Source of the DNA: Megalonaias nervosa
Lineage: Eukaryota > Mollusca > Bivalvia > Unionida > Unionidae
Direction of reading: 5' to 3'
NCBI GenBank assembly: GCA_016617855.1
Contig: JAECUM010009358.1
Span: 1 to 64,000 of the forward strand
Length of the DNA stretch: 64,000 nt
Part shown: piece after piece, positions 47,320-56,670 of the stretch
Numbering within the stretch: position 1 is the stretch's first letter
Layout: the number at the start of each line of letters is the position of its first letter
Made by a program: the position numbers and the translations under genes
The notes under the pieces: generated by a model
Told to the model about the DNA's origin: nothing
Databases searched by the model: none
The model's input: only the letters and a program-made list of their open reading frames with translations

Positions 47320-48382
47320 TAATGGCACATCAACACATGAAAAGTTCTAGAGTGCCAAAGAAAGTGATGTAAAGTGTCTTGCCAAGACACAAACCACAGC
47401 TTCTCACCAAGACTGATCTGGGTTGGATTCAAGCCTATTACATCATGGTTACAAGTTCATCTCATTCGCCAGCAAGGTACCATAACTCCCTACAAGTGAC
47501 TTGCATTGAGACATAATGAATTAAACATTCAGTTACTTCACACTGGTTTAAGTCCATAGACTCCTCTTGTCAAATAGATAAAGAAATGGGTACATTTGTT
47601 AGCAAATTTTATCAGTACAGCACAATTACTGCATTACCGACTTATGGCACACCAAAAATCACTGGAGATCTTGAAGGTGTTATATATTTTTATTAAAATT
47701 TTAAAACTTTCTACTTTTTTCATCATGTATTGAGATAAGATAAAACCATGACATTTTATATCCAATCTTTCCCAGAGTTCAAAGTTTTAAGAAATGTGAT
47801 CTCCTTCTGACGACACCATAAACCAATAATTATATCAAGTTGAGCAGTAAGCACTGATCTTACAAAAGAAACATTTTAAATCATACGTAACGCATACAGT
47901 GAAGACCCTGATCTGCAGATGCATTAAGTCAGATCAGTCCTGTTCAAAATGAAGTACATTTTAAATATAAACTTAATTTAAAAATGGTCAGTTCATACCA
48001 CTGTCCACTGGTTTTTCCTCTGATTGAGCTGATCTGGTGATGGAAGGTTCCGATGACAAGGACTTTTCGTCCTTTTCTTCTGATTTACTATTATCACAGT
48101 CGGAGCTGACCTGACTGGTGGGTGTCTGGGTTGTTTCCATGGAGTTGCAACTGCAACCTGTGTTACTATGGTTACTGGAGATGTTCTCTTTTTCCTCATC
48201 TTCTGAATGAACACTGTTCTCTTTGTTACAGGACTCTCCATCATGGAAGCCATTTATTTTTTCAGTTTGTTTGGTTTCATTTTCAGTCACTTTTGGTGAA
48301 GAAGGGTCAAGGTCATGGTCAAGTTTTTCAGTTTGTTTGTTATCTTTCAAATCTGATGGTTCCGGATCTTCACCATCCTCAA
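34540..48382 (-). CDS. ZEB: ZEB/zfh-1 zinc-finger homeobox transcription factor, joined CDS (five supported exons)
   Basis: This is a nuclear DNA-binding repressor of the ZEB1/ZEB2/zfh-1 family, which binds bipartite CACCT(G) E-boxes through two zinc-finger clusters. The minus-strand join is 48382-47999, 44539-44399, 43269-40901, 36413-36221, 34766-34540. Every junction has GT/AG ends and matching phase (1, 1, 0, 1). Numbered from the first ATG of the candidate exon at 59861, the architecture is: acidic Ser/Glu-rich N-terminus; five fingers at about 229-367; a central CCHC finger at 558-579; a homeodomain at about 637-695; PLDLS at 762-766; VLNLS at 793-797; an Asp-rich tract at 920-941; and three fingers at 1048-1128. 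The total is about 1144 residues, near human ZEB1 (about 1124) and ZEB2 (about 1214). Family assignment is very secure. The ZEB1 versus ZEB2 label is not meaningful here, because vertebrates duplicated the gene. Confidence 0.95.
35607..36176. repeat. Perfect 285-bp tandem duplication
   Basis: Copy one is 35607-35891 and copy two 35892-36176. They look identical base for base by eye, beginning TGAGCCATGAGTATGG and ending TGATTACAGAGA. Zero divergence means a very recent duplication, a segregating allele or an assembly artefact. It lies inside the last ZEB intron next to the exon. Confidence 0.95.
36177..36215. repeat. (GA)n microsatellite abutting ZEB splice donor
   Basis: A GA run (CT on the gene's sense strand) ends six bases from the donor of the exon at 36221. 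In sense orientation the donor reads CAG|GTAGGC followed by CT repeats. Confidence 0.9.
36221..36413 (-). CDS. ZEB: ZEB exon with first C-terminal zinc finger
   Basis: This 193-bp exon has acceptor TCTGTGTTGTAG before 36413 and donor TTCAG|GTAGGC after 36221, phase 0 to phase 1. It encodes an acidic stretch, a basic MKKKRKSWK segment that looks like a nuclear localisation signal, and a C2H2 finger [20 protein letters not shown] with Cys43, Cys46, His59 and His63 of the exon product. The SSLxRHKYEH core is diagnostic of the first C-terminal ZEB finger. The donor is followed at once (sense strand) by a CT microsatellite and a perfect 285-bp tandem duplication, so polymorphism close to a splice site is likely. 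Confidence 0.95.
36785..36945. repeat. Old dispersed-repeat fragment
   Basis: A locally GC-richer block in AT-rich intron, ending TTACAAGTGCCATTAAACCC, which resembles the tails of short interspersed repeats I know from bivalve sequences. No tRNA-like boxes or terminal repeats could be defined, so the class is open. Confidence 0.35.
38097..38285. repeat. About 53-bp tandem repeat, four degenerate units
   Basis: The words CAATCATGTGGA...ATGTCTCACATGGCT recur at about 38102, 38157, 38210 and 38259 with 50-55 bp spacing and accumulated differences. It is intronic in ZEB. Confidence 0.7.
40901..43269 (-). CDS. ZEB: ZEB large exon: five N-terminal fingers, central finger, homeodomain, CtBP motifs
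   Basis: This 2369-bp exon is bounded by acceptor CTGATTTCAG before 43269 and donor CAG|GTAGCT after 40901 (phase 0). N-terminal fingers (43231-42815) are four C2H2 units and a final CCHC unit; fingers four and five ([21 protein letters not shown]) are nearly identical to vertebrate ZEB. A central CCHC finger follows (C..C-12-H-6-C, about 42240-42180). The homeodomain (about 42007-41828) has an intact recognition helix, VWFQNMRAR. CtBP co-repressor motifs PLDLS (41632-41618) and VLNLS (41539-41525) follow. An Asp-rich tract lies at 41158-41090. The exon ends with a basic RIRKKSWRQ, a possible nuclear localisation signal. Vertebrate ZEB genes also carry the homeodomain and CtBP motifs in one giant exon, so the exon structure is conserved too. 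Confidence 0.97.
43270..44398 (-). other. ZEB intron (1129 bp)
   Basis: Simple AT-rich intron between the DTAVIFPE exon and the finger/homeobox exon, with good GT and AG ends. No repeat or alternative exon is evident. Confidence 0.85.
44399..44539 (-). CDS. ZEB: ZEB exon with conserved [10 protein letters not shown] motif
   Basis: This 141-bp exon is too short to stand out as an ORF but is clear from splice sites and content. The acceptor is GATTATTTTAG before 44539 and the donor is AATG|GTAATT after 44399, phase 1 at both ends. It encodes 46 complete codons with the stretch [16 protein letters not shown]. From memory, vertebrate ZEB1/ZEB2 carry a closely similar YLxxxDTAVIxPE segment just before the first zinc finger. 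Its 5' split codon completes as Asp with the upstream exon and its 3' split codon completes as Asp with the large exon. No stop occurs in frame. The function of this motif is not known to me; its retention from molluscs to vertebrates suggests a protein contact. Confidence 0.92.
44868..45412. repeat. 25/27-bp minisatellite, about 21 units
   Basis: The unit is GGTGGACTGTTAATGTGTATG plus GTGTA (25 bp), alternating with a 27-bp variant containing GATGGGTG. Differences are nearly confined to the middle of the unit. The array is intronic and strongly strand-asymmetric (G/T-rich on the plus strand). Confidence 0.93.
45629..45708. repeat. (TA)n and (CATA)n microsatellite
   Basis: Uninterrupted TA dinucleotides are followed by CATA tetranucleotides, immediately left of the TIR element that begins at 45709. 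A second TA run (47283-47318) lies on its other side, so the element probably inserted into one TA microsatellite. Confidence 0.9.
45709..47282. mobile_element. 1.57-kb non-autonomous TIR DNA transposon (pogo/Tigger-like ends)
   Basis: The left end CCACTCCCTCGATAACTCGC (45711-45730) is an exact inverted match to the right end at 47280-47261. Both sides are TA repeats, compatible with the TA target duplication of Tc1/mariner/pogo elements. The interior has only an 83-codon ORF (46168-46419) that does not resemble a transposase, so the element looks non-autonomous or decayed. The right end also contains a second, diverged terminal motif in opposite orientation (from 47202), which makes the last 80 bp a hairpin. 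Superfamily is inference from TIR style. Confidence 0.8.
47283..47318. repeat. (TA)n microsatellite
   Basis: TA dinucleotide run directly following the TIR element and preceding a SINE. Confidence 0.9.
47322..47480 (-). mobile_element. tRNA-derived SINE, minus orientation
   Basis: Read on the minus strand, AACTTGTAACCATGATG precedes a box-B-like GGCTTGAATCC (47435-47425). It is followed by a central region with GGCAAGACACTTTACATCAC that resembles the core of the other two SINEs here. Box A is degraded. The copy is old. Confidence 0.6.
47999..48382 (-). CDS. ZEB: ZEB exon encoding acidic, Ser/Glu-rich N-terminal region
   Basis: This 384-bp exon has acceptor TTGTTTTACAG before 48382 and donor GTG|GTATGA after 47999. 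Both ends are phase 1. It encodes about 127 residues rich in Glu, Asp, Ser, Thr and Lys (starting [10 protein letters not shown]), with no predicted fold, no Cys-pair finger and no transmembrane segment. Vertebrate ZEB genes have a comparable low-complexity acidic exon between the short basic exon 1 and the N-terminal finger cluster. The first two bases (TT) need one base from an upstream exon. The first in-frame ATG inside this exon is at Met-Glu-Thr-Thr in its second half, so a transcript starting within or just upstream could make an N-terminally shortened protein. Sequence conservation here is low; assignment rests on phase, open frame and position. Confidence 0.82.
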
Positions 48383-48570
48383 CTGTAAAACAAATAAATT
48401 TGGTTTATTAATGAAAACAAAGCTTTAGCAGCATCTGACCACATTTTTTTCAATATACTCCCTTTACGGATGTTAAAATATTCATAAAATTATTGCATGT
48501 ACATGAATCTCAATATTACAGTGGTTCCTCATAATAGTGCACCTTAGTATAGCATATCAAAATCTCCAAG

Positions 48571-48735
48571 ATAATGTTGCTCCAACAGGCACCATTAAAA
48601 GGTCATAATGTTGCTCTGACAGATACCAATAAAAGGTCATAATGTTGCTCTGACAGACACCATTAAAAGGCCATAATGTTGCTCTGACAGACATCAATAA
48701 AGGTCATGATGCTGCTCCAACACACACCAATAAAA
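48571..48735. repeat. 34-bp tandem repeat, five units
   Basis: ATAATGTTGCTCTGACAGAC followed by ACCATTAAAAGGTC recurs at 48571, 48605, 48639, 48673 and about 48706. The spacing is 34, 34, 34 and 33 bp, and the outer units have more changes. Confidence 0.9.
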
Positions 48736-49326
48736 ATTCTAATTTGGGTAAACAATATAAGTGCAGGTCAACTTTTTTTTATCAGCCAATCAGATCAAGC
48801 ACTGCATTTTATGCTTGACAGACTTATAAGGTAAATAATGTCTTGCAAATGATGTTTTTCATTGTAGAAAATCTGAAAGCTGTGATTTGATTGGTGAATG
48901 ACAAGGACTACAGAACATGACCTCATATCAGTGCACCTTAGATCGACTTATTACAGGCAGATTTCGACATCCATCTGTTAATAATATCACAAATATTATT
49001 AATATCACAAATAATATCATAAAATGTAACTATTTCCATTCTTGAACACCCACTAAGTGGTCATGGTCACATTATAAAATTGCAGTGCAGATAATTAACA
49101 TAAAATCAAACAGAAACATTACAAATATCCAGGAAAGTTCCTCAATCTTTTGCAACAGAGCTAGAAATATTCACTCATCCAGGGATAGATGAAAATGTTA
49201 CTGGGTCAGTAAAACTGTTCTCATTTGCCTAGACAGACTTCAGAAAAATATTAAGCAGGAAAGTTGTGGGTTTTATACAGTTTCTGGCAAATTTTCATTC
49301 CAGGTATTGAATACTCTTGAATACAC

Positions 49327-49513
49327 GTTGGATCCAACTGCGAACTGTATAGACTCGGATCTGCCATCACACAACTGTGTGTGAATTCACTGGCAGGTCT
49401 GGGTATATACAGTTTGTCAGGAGTAATCAGCGATTAAACAACACAGACACTGACCTGAAGGTGGATTATGTGACAACAGATCAGGGTCTACGTTCCTTGC
49501 AGTTGGACCCAAC
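49327..49513. mobile_element. 187-bp MITE with GTTGGRTCCAACTGC ends
   Basis: The left end GTTGGATCCAACTGC (49327-49341) and the reverse complement of the right end, GTTGGGTCCAACTGC (49513-49499), match at 14 of 15 positions. The interior shares phrases such as CTGCCATCACA and ATTATGTGACA-CAGATC with copies near 29.4, 49.65 and 22.8 kb, which shows a dispersed family. No ORF. Confidence 0.7.
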
Positions 49514-49576
49514 TTACAAGATAAGTAGTCTATTTAAGTACCGTATATACTTGCCTATAAGTAGAGTCAAACTTCA

Positions 49577-49637
49577 AACAACAAAGATCCTGATCTGCAG
49601 TAACATAATGCATCTGCAGATCAGGGTCTATGTTGTT
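49577..49637. repeat. Hairpin of the same MITE family
   Basis: Arms AACAACAAAGATCCTGATCT... (49577-49600) and ...GATCAGGGTCTATGTTGTT (49614-49637) pair at about 20 of 24 positions around a 13-base loop. A partial forward copy of the family follows at 49660-49737. Confidence 0.65.
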
Positions 49638-49659
49638 TCTTCTACTGATTACCCCTAAT

Positions 49660-49737
49660 AAACTGCACAGAACTAAATCTGCCAGCACATCATGCTACAG
49701 ACGATGTGGGTCTGTACAGTTTGCAGATGGTCTTGTA
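49660..49737 (+). mobile_element. Partial MITE copy
   Basis: AACTGCACAGAACTAAATCTGCC and the following words match the left half of the 29.4-kb copy of the GTTGGRTCC family (given here in part only as AACTAAATCTGCC). It is truncated on the right. Confidence 0.5.
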
Positions 49738-50230
49738 AGTGCATATATATGGTTTATTTCCAGCATATTTATAGTATTTTCACACATTTTAGAGTTTCTT
49801 CTTAGGTCTTGCATTAAACACAGCCACACACTTGCAGGATATTTACATTCTAAGGTTATGGAATTGTAGATTGACACAAAATGTTGCTAGTAAACTTGCA
49901 ATCCTGGGGGCTAATAATACTTATCCATTTCAACACTTATAAACAAGATTTTTATTTACATGTCATTAAGCTTATTATGGGCCACAGGAAAAGGCCTTGA
50001 AATTTTTACCTCTGCCAAGAATTATTGCTTAATATCTTTACAACTAGATGTGAAAACCATCTCAGGGGAAACAGTTTTTAAATTTAAAATAGTCCCACTA
50101 GTCAAATAGCTAGTATATTTTCAGGTGTCACCTGTCATTATTCATGGGAAGGACTCGTGAAAATTCTGGAAGACAAGTAAATTTCTCCTTTCTACTTGTC
50201 CTTTTGGCTACAAAGAAATTAAATTCTAAA

Positions 50231-50231
50231 C

Positions 50232-50265
<34 letters not shown>

Positions 50266-50338
50266 TACACACATACATACACACATGCACAGAGAGAGAG
50301 AGAGAGAGAGAGACACACACACACACATGTATGTACAC
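50231..50338. repeat. Compound (TA)n(CA)n(GA)n(CA)n microsatellite
   Basis: TA, then CA/CATA, then GA, then CA dinucleotide runs follow one another without a break. Confidence 0.93.
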
Positions 50339-51941
50339 AAAGGACATTTTTACACAAAAGAAACCTCTGAAAGGAGAAAATTCATGAATCCAAAGCTTAA
50401 CTTTACAACTTTACTTGCATGTTGAACAACTTCATAAAGGACTCTTGTCCACAGAATACAAAGTTTTGTGAAACCATAATTGTTATCCCATACTGACAAG
50501 AGTCACTGTAAAATGCAAAGAAAGAAAACTGCCCATAAAGCATAATTGCACACAAGACGATAAACACTTTGGCACTGAGCCAAATTAAATGCACCTGTTG
50601 CAGAAACAGCCAAAATCAAACAAACTTTGAGACCAACAAAATCAAATATTTTGAAAGTGGCAAAACTCAAATCATCATCAAATGAAAGAAATGTGTCAAT
50701 ACAATTTTCAGTGAAAACTCCATGGTTGGAATAATACATTACTTCAACATTTCGATGCATCAACCCTATCGTCTCAATTTGACTTAGAAATTTTGGAAGC
50801 ATTTATTAACCACCCCTTCCTCAAATTCCAGAGGTTTTGTTTTGAACAACTGAAAATGGGGTATGGACTAGAAGCTTTGGGGGCCCAAAAAAATAATGAT
50901 CAATTTGGAATATATTTTTCAGGAATAAAGTGCTATAATAAGAAATTCTGCATGATTCTGAAATATGTTATATTGAGATTGGAACTAATTTATTAAGGCC
51001 AATAAGGCCCATTTCAGCCCTCAAGAACCCTACTGAAATTCACTAAAACCATACTGAATTGTTTTTCTAATGTTTGGCATCTCTACATTTTGAGTTATTA
51101 ATTCACAACTTTGACAATTCCGCAAACTAACCTGCATCGATATACAAAAGTCTTTTTTAAAAAATATTTATATGGTTATTAATTTTCCAAGAAAGATTTT
51201 GGTCTCATACTTCTACATCTTTCTATAAATCAATCTCTTTAATTTTTTTTTGTTCTTGATTTTCTTTTTCAAAATGCTGAATTTTTCGACAAGATAATGG
51301 TTTGAAGACTCAAAGACATTACATTTTTAGGTTTTATATTATAACTATAAAATGTGTTTCTTAATTTCAACATTTCTTTCTCTGCAAAAATTTACTTTGT
51401 ACTGGATGATTGCAACATAAATTACAAATAATAATCCCATTTAAACAATGTCAAAAGTTGCCATGGCAAGTATATTTTGGTAAGTACAAAAGTATTCACT
51501 AACCCAAAAATATACAATTAGTTGTCCCTAAATCAGGTGCCCACAAATTTTGTTTCAAAATTAGTTTTCACTAAAAAATACAGATATACCTACATAAAAA
51601 CAATAACTTTTTTAAAACTTAAATAATAATAAATCCCCAATAAAGGTTGAAAGAAGAAGTCCTTATACATGTACATAGTTTTGAGAAATACAAAAATTTA
51701 ATACATACATAAGGAAAATAATTTATCACCCAAAGCGAACAGCATATCCTGGGCCCCACTGAATGAAGTTCCACTGACTGCTAAATTCCACATCCTCATG
51801 ATTCTATTTGCTGTATACATACATTCAGCCACCCCAGAGAATGGCACAATCTTGTATAGTTAGATCAGCACTATTACAGGAGTACCCTAACCTACAAGCT
51901 CCTAAATTTGATCACCACAGCTATTACAGTAACCTCATCCA

Positions 51942-52168
51942 CACCTGTCCTCAAGCTAAGGTGAGAGACAGGGGTCTATCAATGATTTACATCACCTGCC
52001 CATACCTTAATATGGAGCAACCTACCTGCTCCACCCAACTACCTGGGATGTACCCACCCTCAGCCAATGGCAGTGGAGATTATCCTCTTACCTGCTCCAG
52101 CCACCAATCACAAGTTTCTCAGCTCCACCTGATTTGTAACACATCCATGTCATTTATTCCACTACCTG
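51942..52168 (-). promoter_or_regulatory. Cluster of seven CAGGTR (ZEB-type E2-box) sites in ZEB intron
   Basis: YACCTG on the plus strand (CAGGTR on the gene's sense strand) occurs at 51942, 51993, 52023, 52040, 52089, 52126 and 52163: four TACCTG and three CACCTG, all in one orientation within 227 bp. A random one-orientation expectation is about one per 2 kb. ZEB proteins bind CAGGTR/YACCTG, preferring paired sites, and the cluster sits inside the presumed intron 1 of this ZEB gene, so autoregulation is a natural hypothesis. The block is also more C-rich than its surroundings. Caveat: CAGGTA is also a 5' splice-site core, and the site at 52094 reads CAG|GTAAGAGG on the sense strand. Confidence 0.5.
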
Positions 52169-53977
52169 AATCTCATAGGTTATTATCACCCTGTCAGCCA
52201 CTTCACCAAGCTGTATGATTCATGACCTGCCATCTATGGACCAATATTCCACACTGTCATGGGAAGGCAAAGCTTCATTGTAATTTCCCTGCACTATTCT
52301 ACCCAGGCTACAAATATTGATCTTCTATCCCACTGCTGACACCAACAAAAGGTGGAGCTAACACTGCCTCCACAATAACAACTTCATTTTAGCAAGCATT
52401 ACTGGCAATCGATCTCTATGCAATTTGGAGATTTCACCTCAGAATGTTGAGCAAAGCATAGAGCAAAATGATTTCTCTCCATTAAGAGTTACTGCTCATT
52501 TGCATTGAATAAATCATCAGCATAGTGCAAATTCTTCCATCTGTAAGGCGATCTGGATATTCTGGCATCGATAGAAAGGCACCTAAGTGAAGATGCAATC
52601 CTTTCAGAATAAAATGCTTTTTAAGATTAATATTGATTTTCCCTTCTAGCAAAATGTCTTAAGGAAATGCAAAAATTCTTCGTTAATTAATCCTTTGTTA
52701 AAGTCCAAGAGTGCTGTTAGGATCTTTGTTACTCCGGACTTGCTAAATCTAAAATGGTTTAATTTAGTTGGAAATATTTCTCTGCTATATAATGAAAAGA
52801 AACTTCACACTTCATAATTTCTTACTTAATTCTACATATGCCAAAATTGCCCTTTAATCTATTAAACAAAAACATCCAAGTTTTAAATCTTTAGACTTGC
52901 ACTGAAAATAGTAACACTGACTGAATTTGACATTCCTAGCAACCAAAAATATACAATGTATTCCTCAACTTTACCAATTATAAAATAAAATCATGAAACT
53001 TTTTTGAAAATAAAAATAACCATTCAGAAGAAAAAGATTCCTCCTTTTTTTTAAAAAAAAAAAGCATCTTTGCATGATCCAAAATCAATAAATCTGCATA
53101 AAACAAAACTATGAACATCCTGCCTAAACCAGTCCAGATGAACTGCTGTTTCAAGTGTTAGGGCATGGCAGTTTATTGCAAAGACCTATGCCAAAGCTGA
53201 TGAATGTAATTGTGTCTACTCATTACTTACGCACATAACATAAAGTTTTAGTATTTTATGCCAATAATTGAGAATCTGTAAACAATATTTTAGTGTATAC
53301 TTAAAATTTCATAAACAATGGCTGAAAAACGTCATAAAAGCCAAGAAACTGCCTCACACATTTTAGACTGAAAGTATTGGTCATGTTAGGATCCGACTAA
53401 CATGTGGCAATATATTGACTGTTTTGGCATGGTATAACCTTCTGTGTGTTAATGTGCCATCAAATACCAATCAATGCAGTTTTATTTTTATATTTGGAAA
53501 TCTGCGCAAACCTGTTTTATTAAAATCCTAAAGTTTAACTGTCTCTACTCATTTCTTATTGATGTGATTATCGAAGCCCTAATGACATATTTATATCCTT
53601 TATATAAGAAGTTGAATTTTTGTGCTCATTTAAAAGGTTTCAAAAGAAACCACAAATACAATTCATCTTTTTGTAGTGTTTAATTCTGAGGTTTAATCTT
53701 TCGAATTACTGATATTTAATCAAGACAGACTTCTTATCCACATTTAACTACTTACTGTAAATTTGTTTAAACATTTTTTAAGACCGTATTTTTCAACAAC
53801 AGACTTGTCACTCAATTTTAGTCCAACTCTGGGGTGCAAATAATGATGCTACCTAATTTAGAAATAGCAAAATTTAAAAGGTATGCAGTGTGGACTTTTC
53901 AAGCTCTTCTTATTCATAAAATCAAACAAGCATCAATCAGTATATAAACATTATATAATATACTACTGAAAATTCGC

Positions 53978-53996
53978 CACACACACACACACACGC
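53978..53996. repeat. (CA)n microsatellite
   Basis: Short CA run in AT-rich intron. Confidence 0.85.
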
Positions 53997-55939
53997 ATGG
54001 AAAGAAAGGTAGGAGGTATTTATATTACTTAGGACTGTCTGATTGTCTGGCAATTTCATCCATTTACGACAAATATGAAATGAAGAAATGCTAGGTGCCT
54101 GCCTTATTTATCAACCATATTTAATGGGGGAAATGTACCCTGAATAACTTGAAAAAATAACTTTTTTCTTGGTCCAATTTGATTTTAACCCCCACCCCAA
54201 TGGAAACAAATAACTCATTACATCCATTATACTGCCTAAAAGAAAAATCTTTATTTATCTTGAAGAAAAAGGGAAAACAAACCCCATTTCAAACGAAAAT
54301 CCCAAACTACTCCCTCCCCACCCCAATAGTGTACCATCATATGAAAGCTCTTTTCAAACAGTATGCAATCTGGAATGGGCTTGTTCCGTTATAAACAGGT
54401 TTCACCAATTTACGACTTGTATAGTGTTAAATTACATAAAGATCATACAAATCTTTGATTTGTCCGTGTAAATCAGGTGTTCCCAATGACATATTTCATT
54501 ACACACGTTTCCAAACTCCAATAAAATATGGAAAAGCGTAATTGCTCTGACCCTTACAAACAAGTAAATATACAGGGACATTAAAATTCCTTGATTCCAA
54601 ATGGGTTGATACTGACAACTAATTTACAGATTTCTTTATACATCAAAAACTTTCTCAGTCCAGCGGAAAATAAATTTGTATGATCAATGGTTCCAAAAAT
54701 GTACACCCCATAGTTTCCTCCTTTCAGAGGTATGTTTAGAATGCACTGCATAAAACCCGAGTTTGCAGCCACCAAGCAAGCTATTAGTTTTGCTAACTGA
54801 ATTTAATTTAAATTCCACATGCTACAAATTTGATCAAAAACCCCTTGTGTAGAAACTGTTGTTTACATCAATCAGAAGACAAATTAGGCAAGTCCTATGG
54901 AACTTCTTCAATCTTCTTCATCTAGCAAATCTGTCACATGTATCTGAAGTCGAGATTTTGCGGGAAATATTCCATACAAGGGGATCGGGATGGAGAGTAC
55001 GGCAGCCCCTTTATGCTAATGATGATCCACAAACCTGGCAAAATGTCTCATTTCTTACCCCCCCCCCCATATCCAGTATTTCAAAGTAGCAAATACCCAC
55101 CACCTACAACAACAGGCAATGGCTGTGCCTGAAATTTTCTTCAAGATCTCGTTATATCGGGAAGATTCCCAACTAAAACGAAGTCCATACCTACAAAGGG
55201 TACACTTGTCAATTTCCAGTTATGTTACGCATCAATAAAACCGACGATTGTTCTTCATAATGGAATCAAGGGACCAATGAATTTGAAGTTTGAGATCTTT
55301 CCAACCAGAATTTTTTTTAAATCTTACATTTTTTTTTTCATCATCAACCTGATGGATATCATCAACTAACCTGATGGATAGATTGTATTCTTGTTTCTAC
55401 AAATCAGTGTAAGAGTATTATTTTCAAGCTATTTGGAAGCCAGATTTTATTTTAAACAAAATTGACACATATACATATCCCCCATACACAAGCACACGCC
55501 ACGATCACCCAACATCCCCAAAAATGAAATGCCCTCCCCCCCAAAAAAAAATTATAAAAAAGAGATTGTATGCATACTCATTCAGCTACTGTGAAAAGTA
55601 TTACTGGGGAACATTTTAAATTTATTATTTTAATAAATGCCAAGCTTCCTTTCCTTGCTTTCTTCATTTCTAACTTCAACATTATTTGTTTCTACACAAG
55701 TTAAATCTTTAATCACATACACGCTGTTACTCCACGTTCTATTCTTTGACGAATAACATTATCATTTCAAATGTACACCTCTTAATGCCATTTCTCCCTA
55801 AGTGGACCCCATCCTCTCCTGTCTTGAGTCATTTCAAGTCAGTCAGTCATCCCACTCCCGACACCAAAAATGTGTTCTTTGTTCCAGCTTCAGAAAAACA
55901 GGTCTCAAGTATCAAAGCCACCGCTGTAAATAACAACTC

Positions 55940-56670
55940 TGCCTCTCACCTACTGGCTACTGGTACAGTAGCTACCGGGAATGTTACATCAGTCTTCTAT
56001 TCGTTTATTCTTTCCTCCTTTTACTCTTTTTTAATTCCTCAGTTTTTAAATGCAATAAAATATAAAAGTCACAAAACACCCTAGAAGCTACTTCTGCTTC
56101 TTACCTACTCTACTGCTGGTTCTATAGATCCTGGCAGAACTTTAAACCTGTCATCCACCCATTACTCATTCATCCTTTTCATGTTCATTTTTCTTTCTTT
56201 CCTTAAAGTACAGTTCACACATATCCAATCTTACACACTGTTCACTTTTCTTGCCTACTAACTTGTGATACAACCCCTAATAGGGGAATACAGATTCCAT
56301 CACCCACCCCTGTCTGTCCAATGCGCACCTTTTCATCAGACCATTTTTGCTGGGGTTTTTTTTAATTAAAGTAAAACCAACACATCCGACCAGCTTCTGC
56401 GTTCTTACCTACTTTCTAACTGTGCAGCACTGTCTTGAAACTCAACATTTAAATTCCATGGAAATAATGTTTCAGAAATCATGTTTTGTATTATATTGTC
56501 ACAAAATCATGCTAGTATATACAGCATAATAAAACTTCCCACAAAAACGTGTCATTTTGATTGTCATGATAATGACTTCTCCATGCACATTTCATTCCCA
56601 ATTCAGCTTCTCACTTACTGACTACTGACATGTTAGCTATAAAGGGAACCCTGATCCTGTCACCATCCAC
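55940..56670. repeat. Diffuse degenerate array, about 150-bp spacing
   Basis: Variants of 'GCTTCTCACCTACTGACTAC' followed by 'CCTGTCACCATCCACCC' recur near 55943, 56092, 56247, 56390 and 56604. The plus strand is strongly pyrimidine-biased here. Identity between units is low, so this is an old or gene-converted array; the boundaries are approximate. Confidence 0.45.

Larger units (their letters stand above)
44540..47998 (-). other. ZEB intron (3459 bp) carrying minisatellite and transposon
   Basis: Most of this intron is repeats: a 25/27-bp minisatellite (44868-45412), TA and CATA microsatellites, a 1.57-kb TIR element (45709-47282) and a minus-strand SINE (47322-47480). A fragment of the 'ccctgatctgcag' MITE family lies at about 47903-47945. 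Confidence 0.9.

Noticed and set aside
51808..52218. 136-codon plus-strand ORF over the CAGGTR cluster
   Set aside because: No recognisable domain, opposite strand to ZEB, and the frame follows locally C-rich composition; no splice or start context supports a gene.
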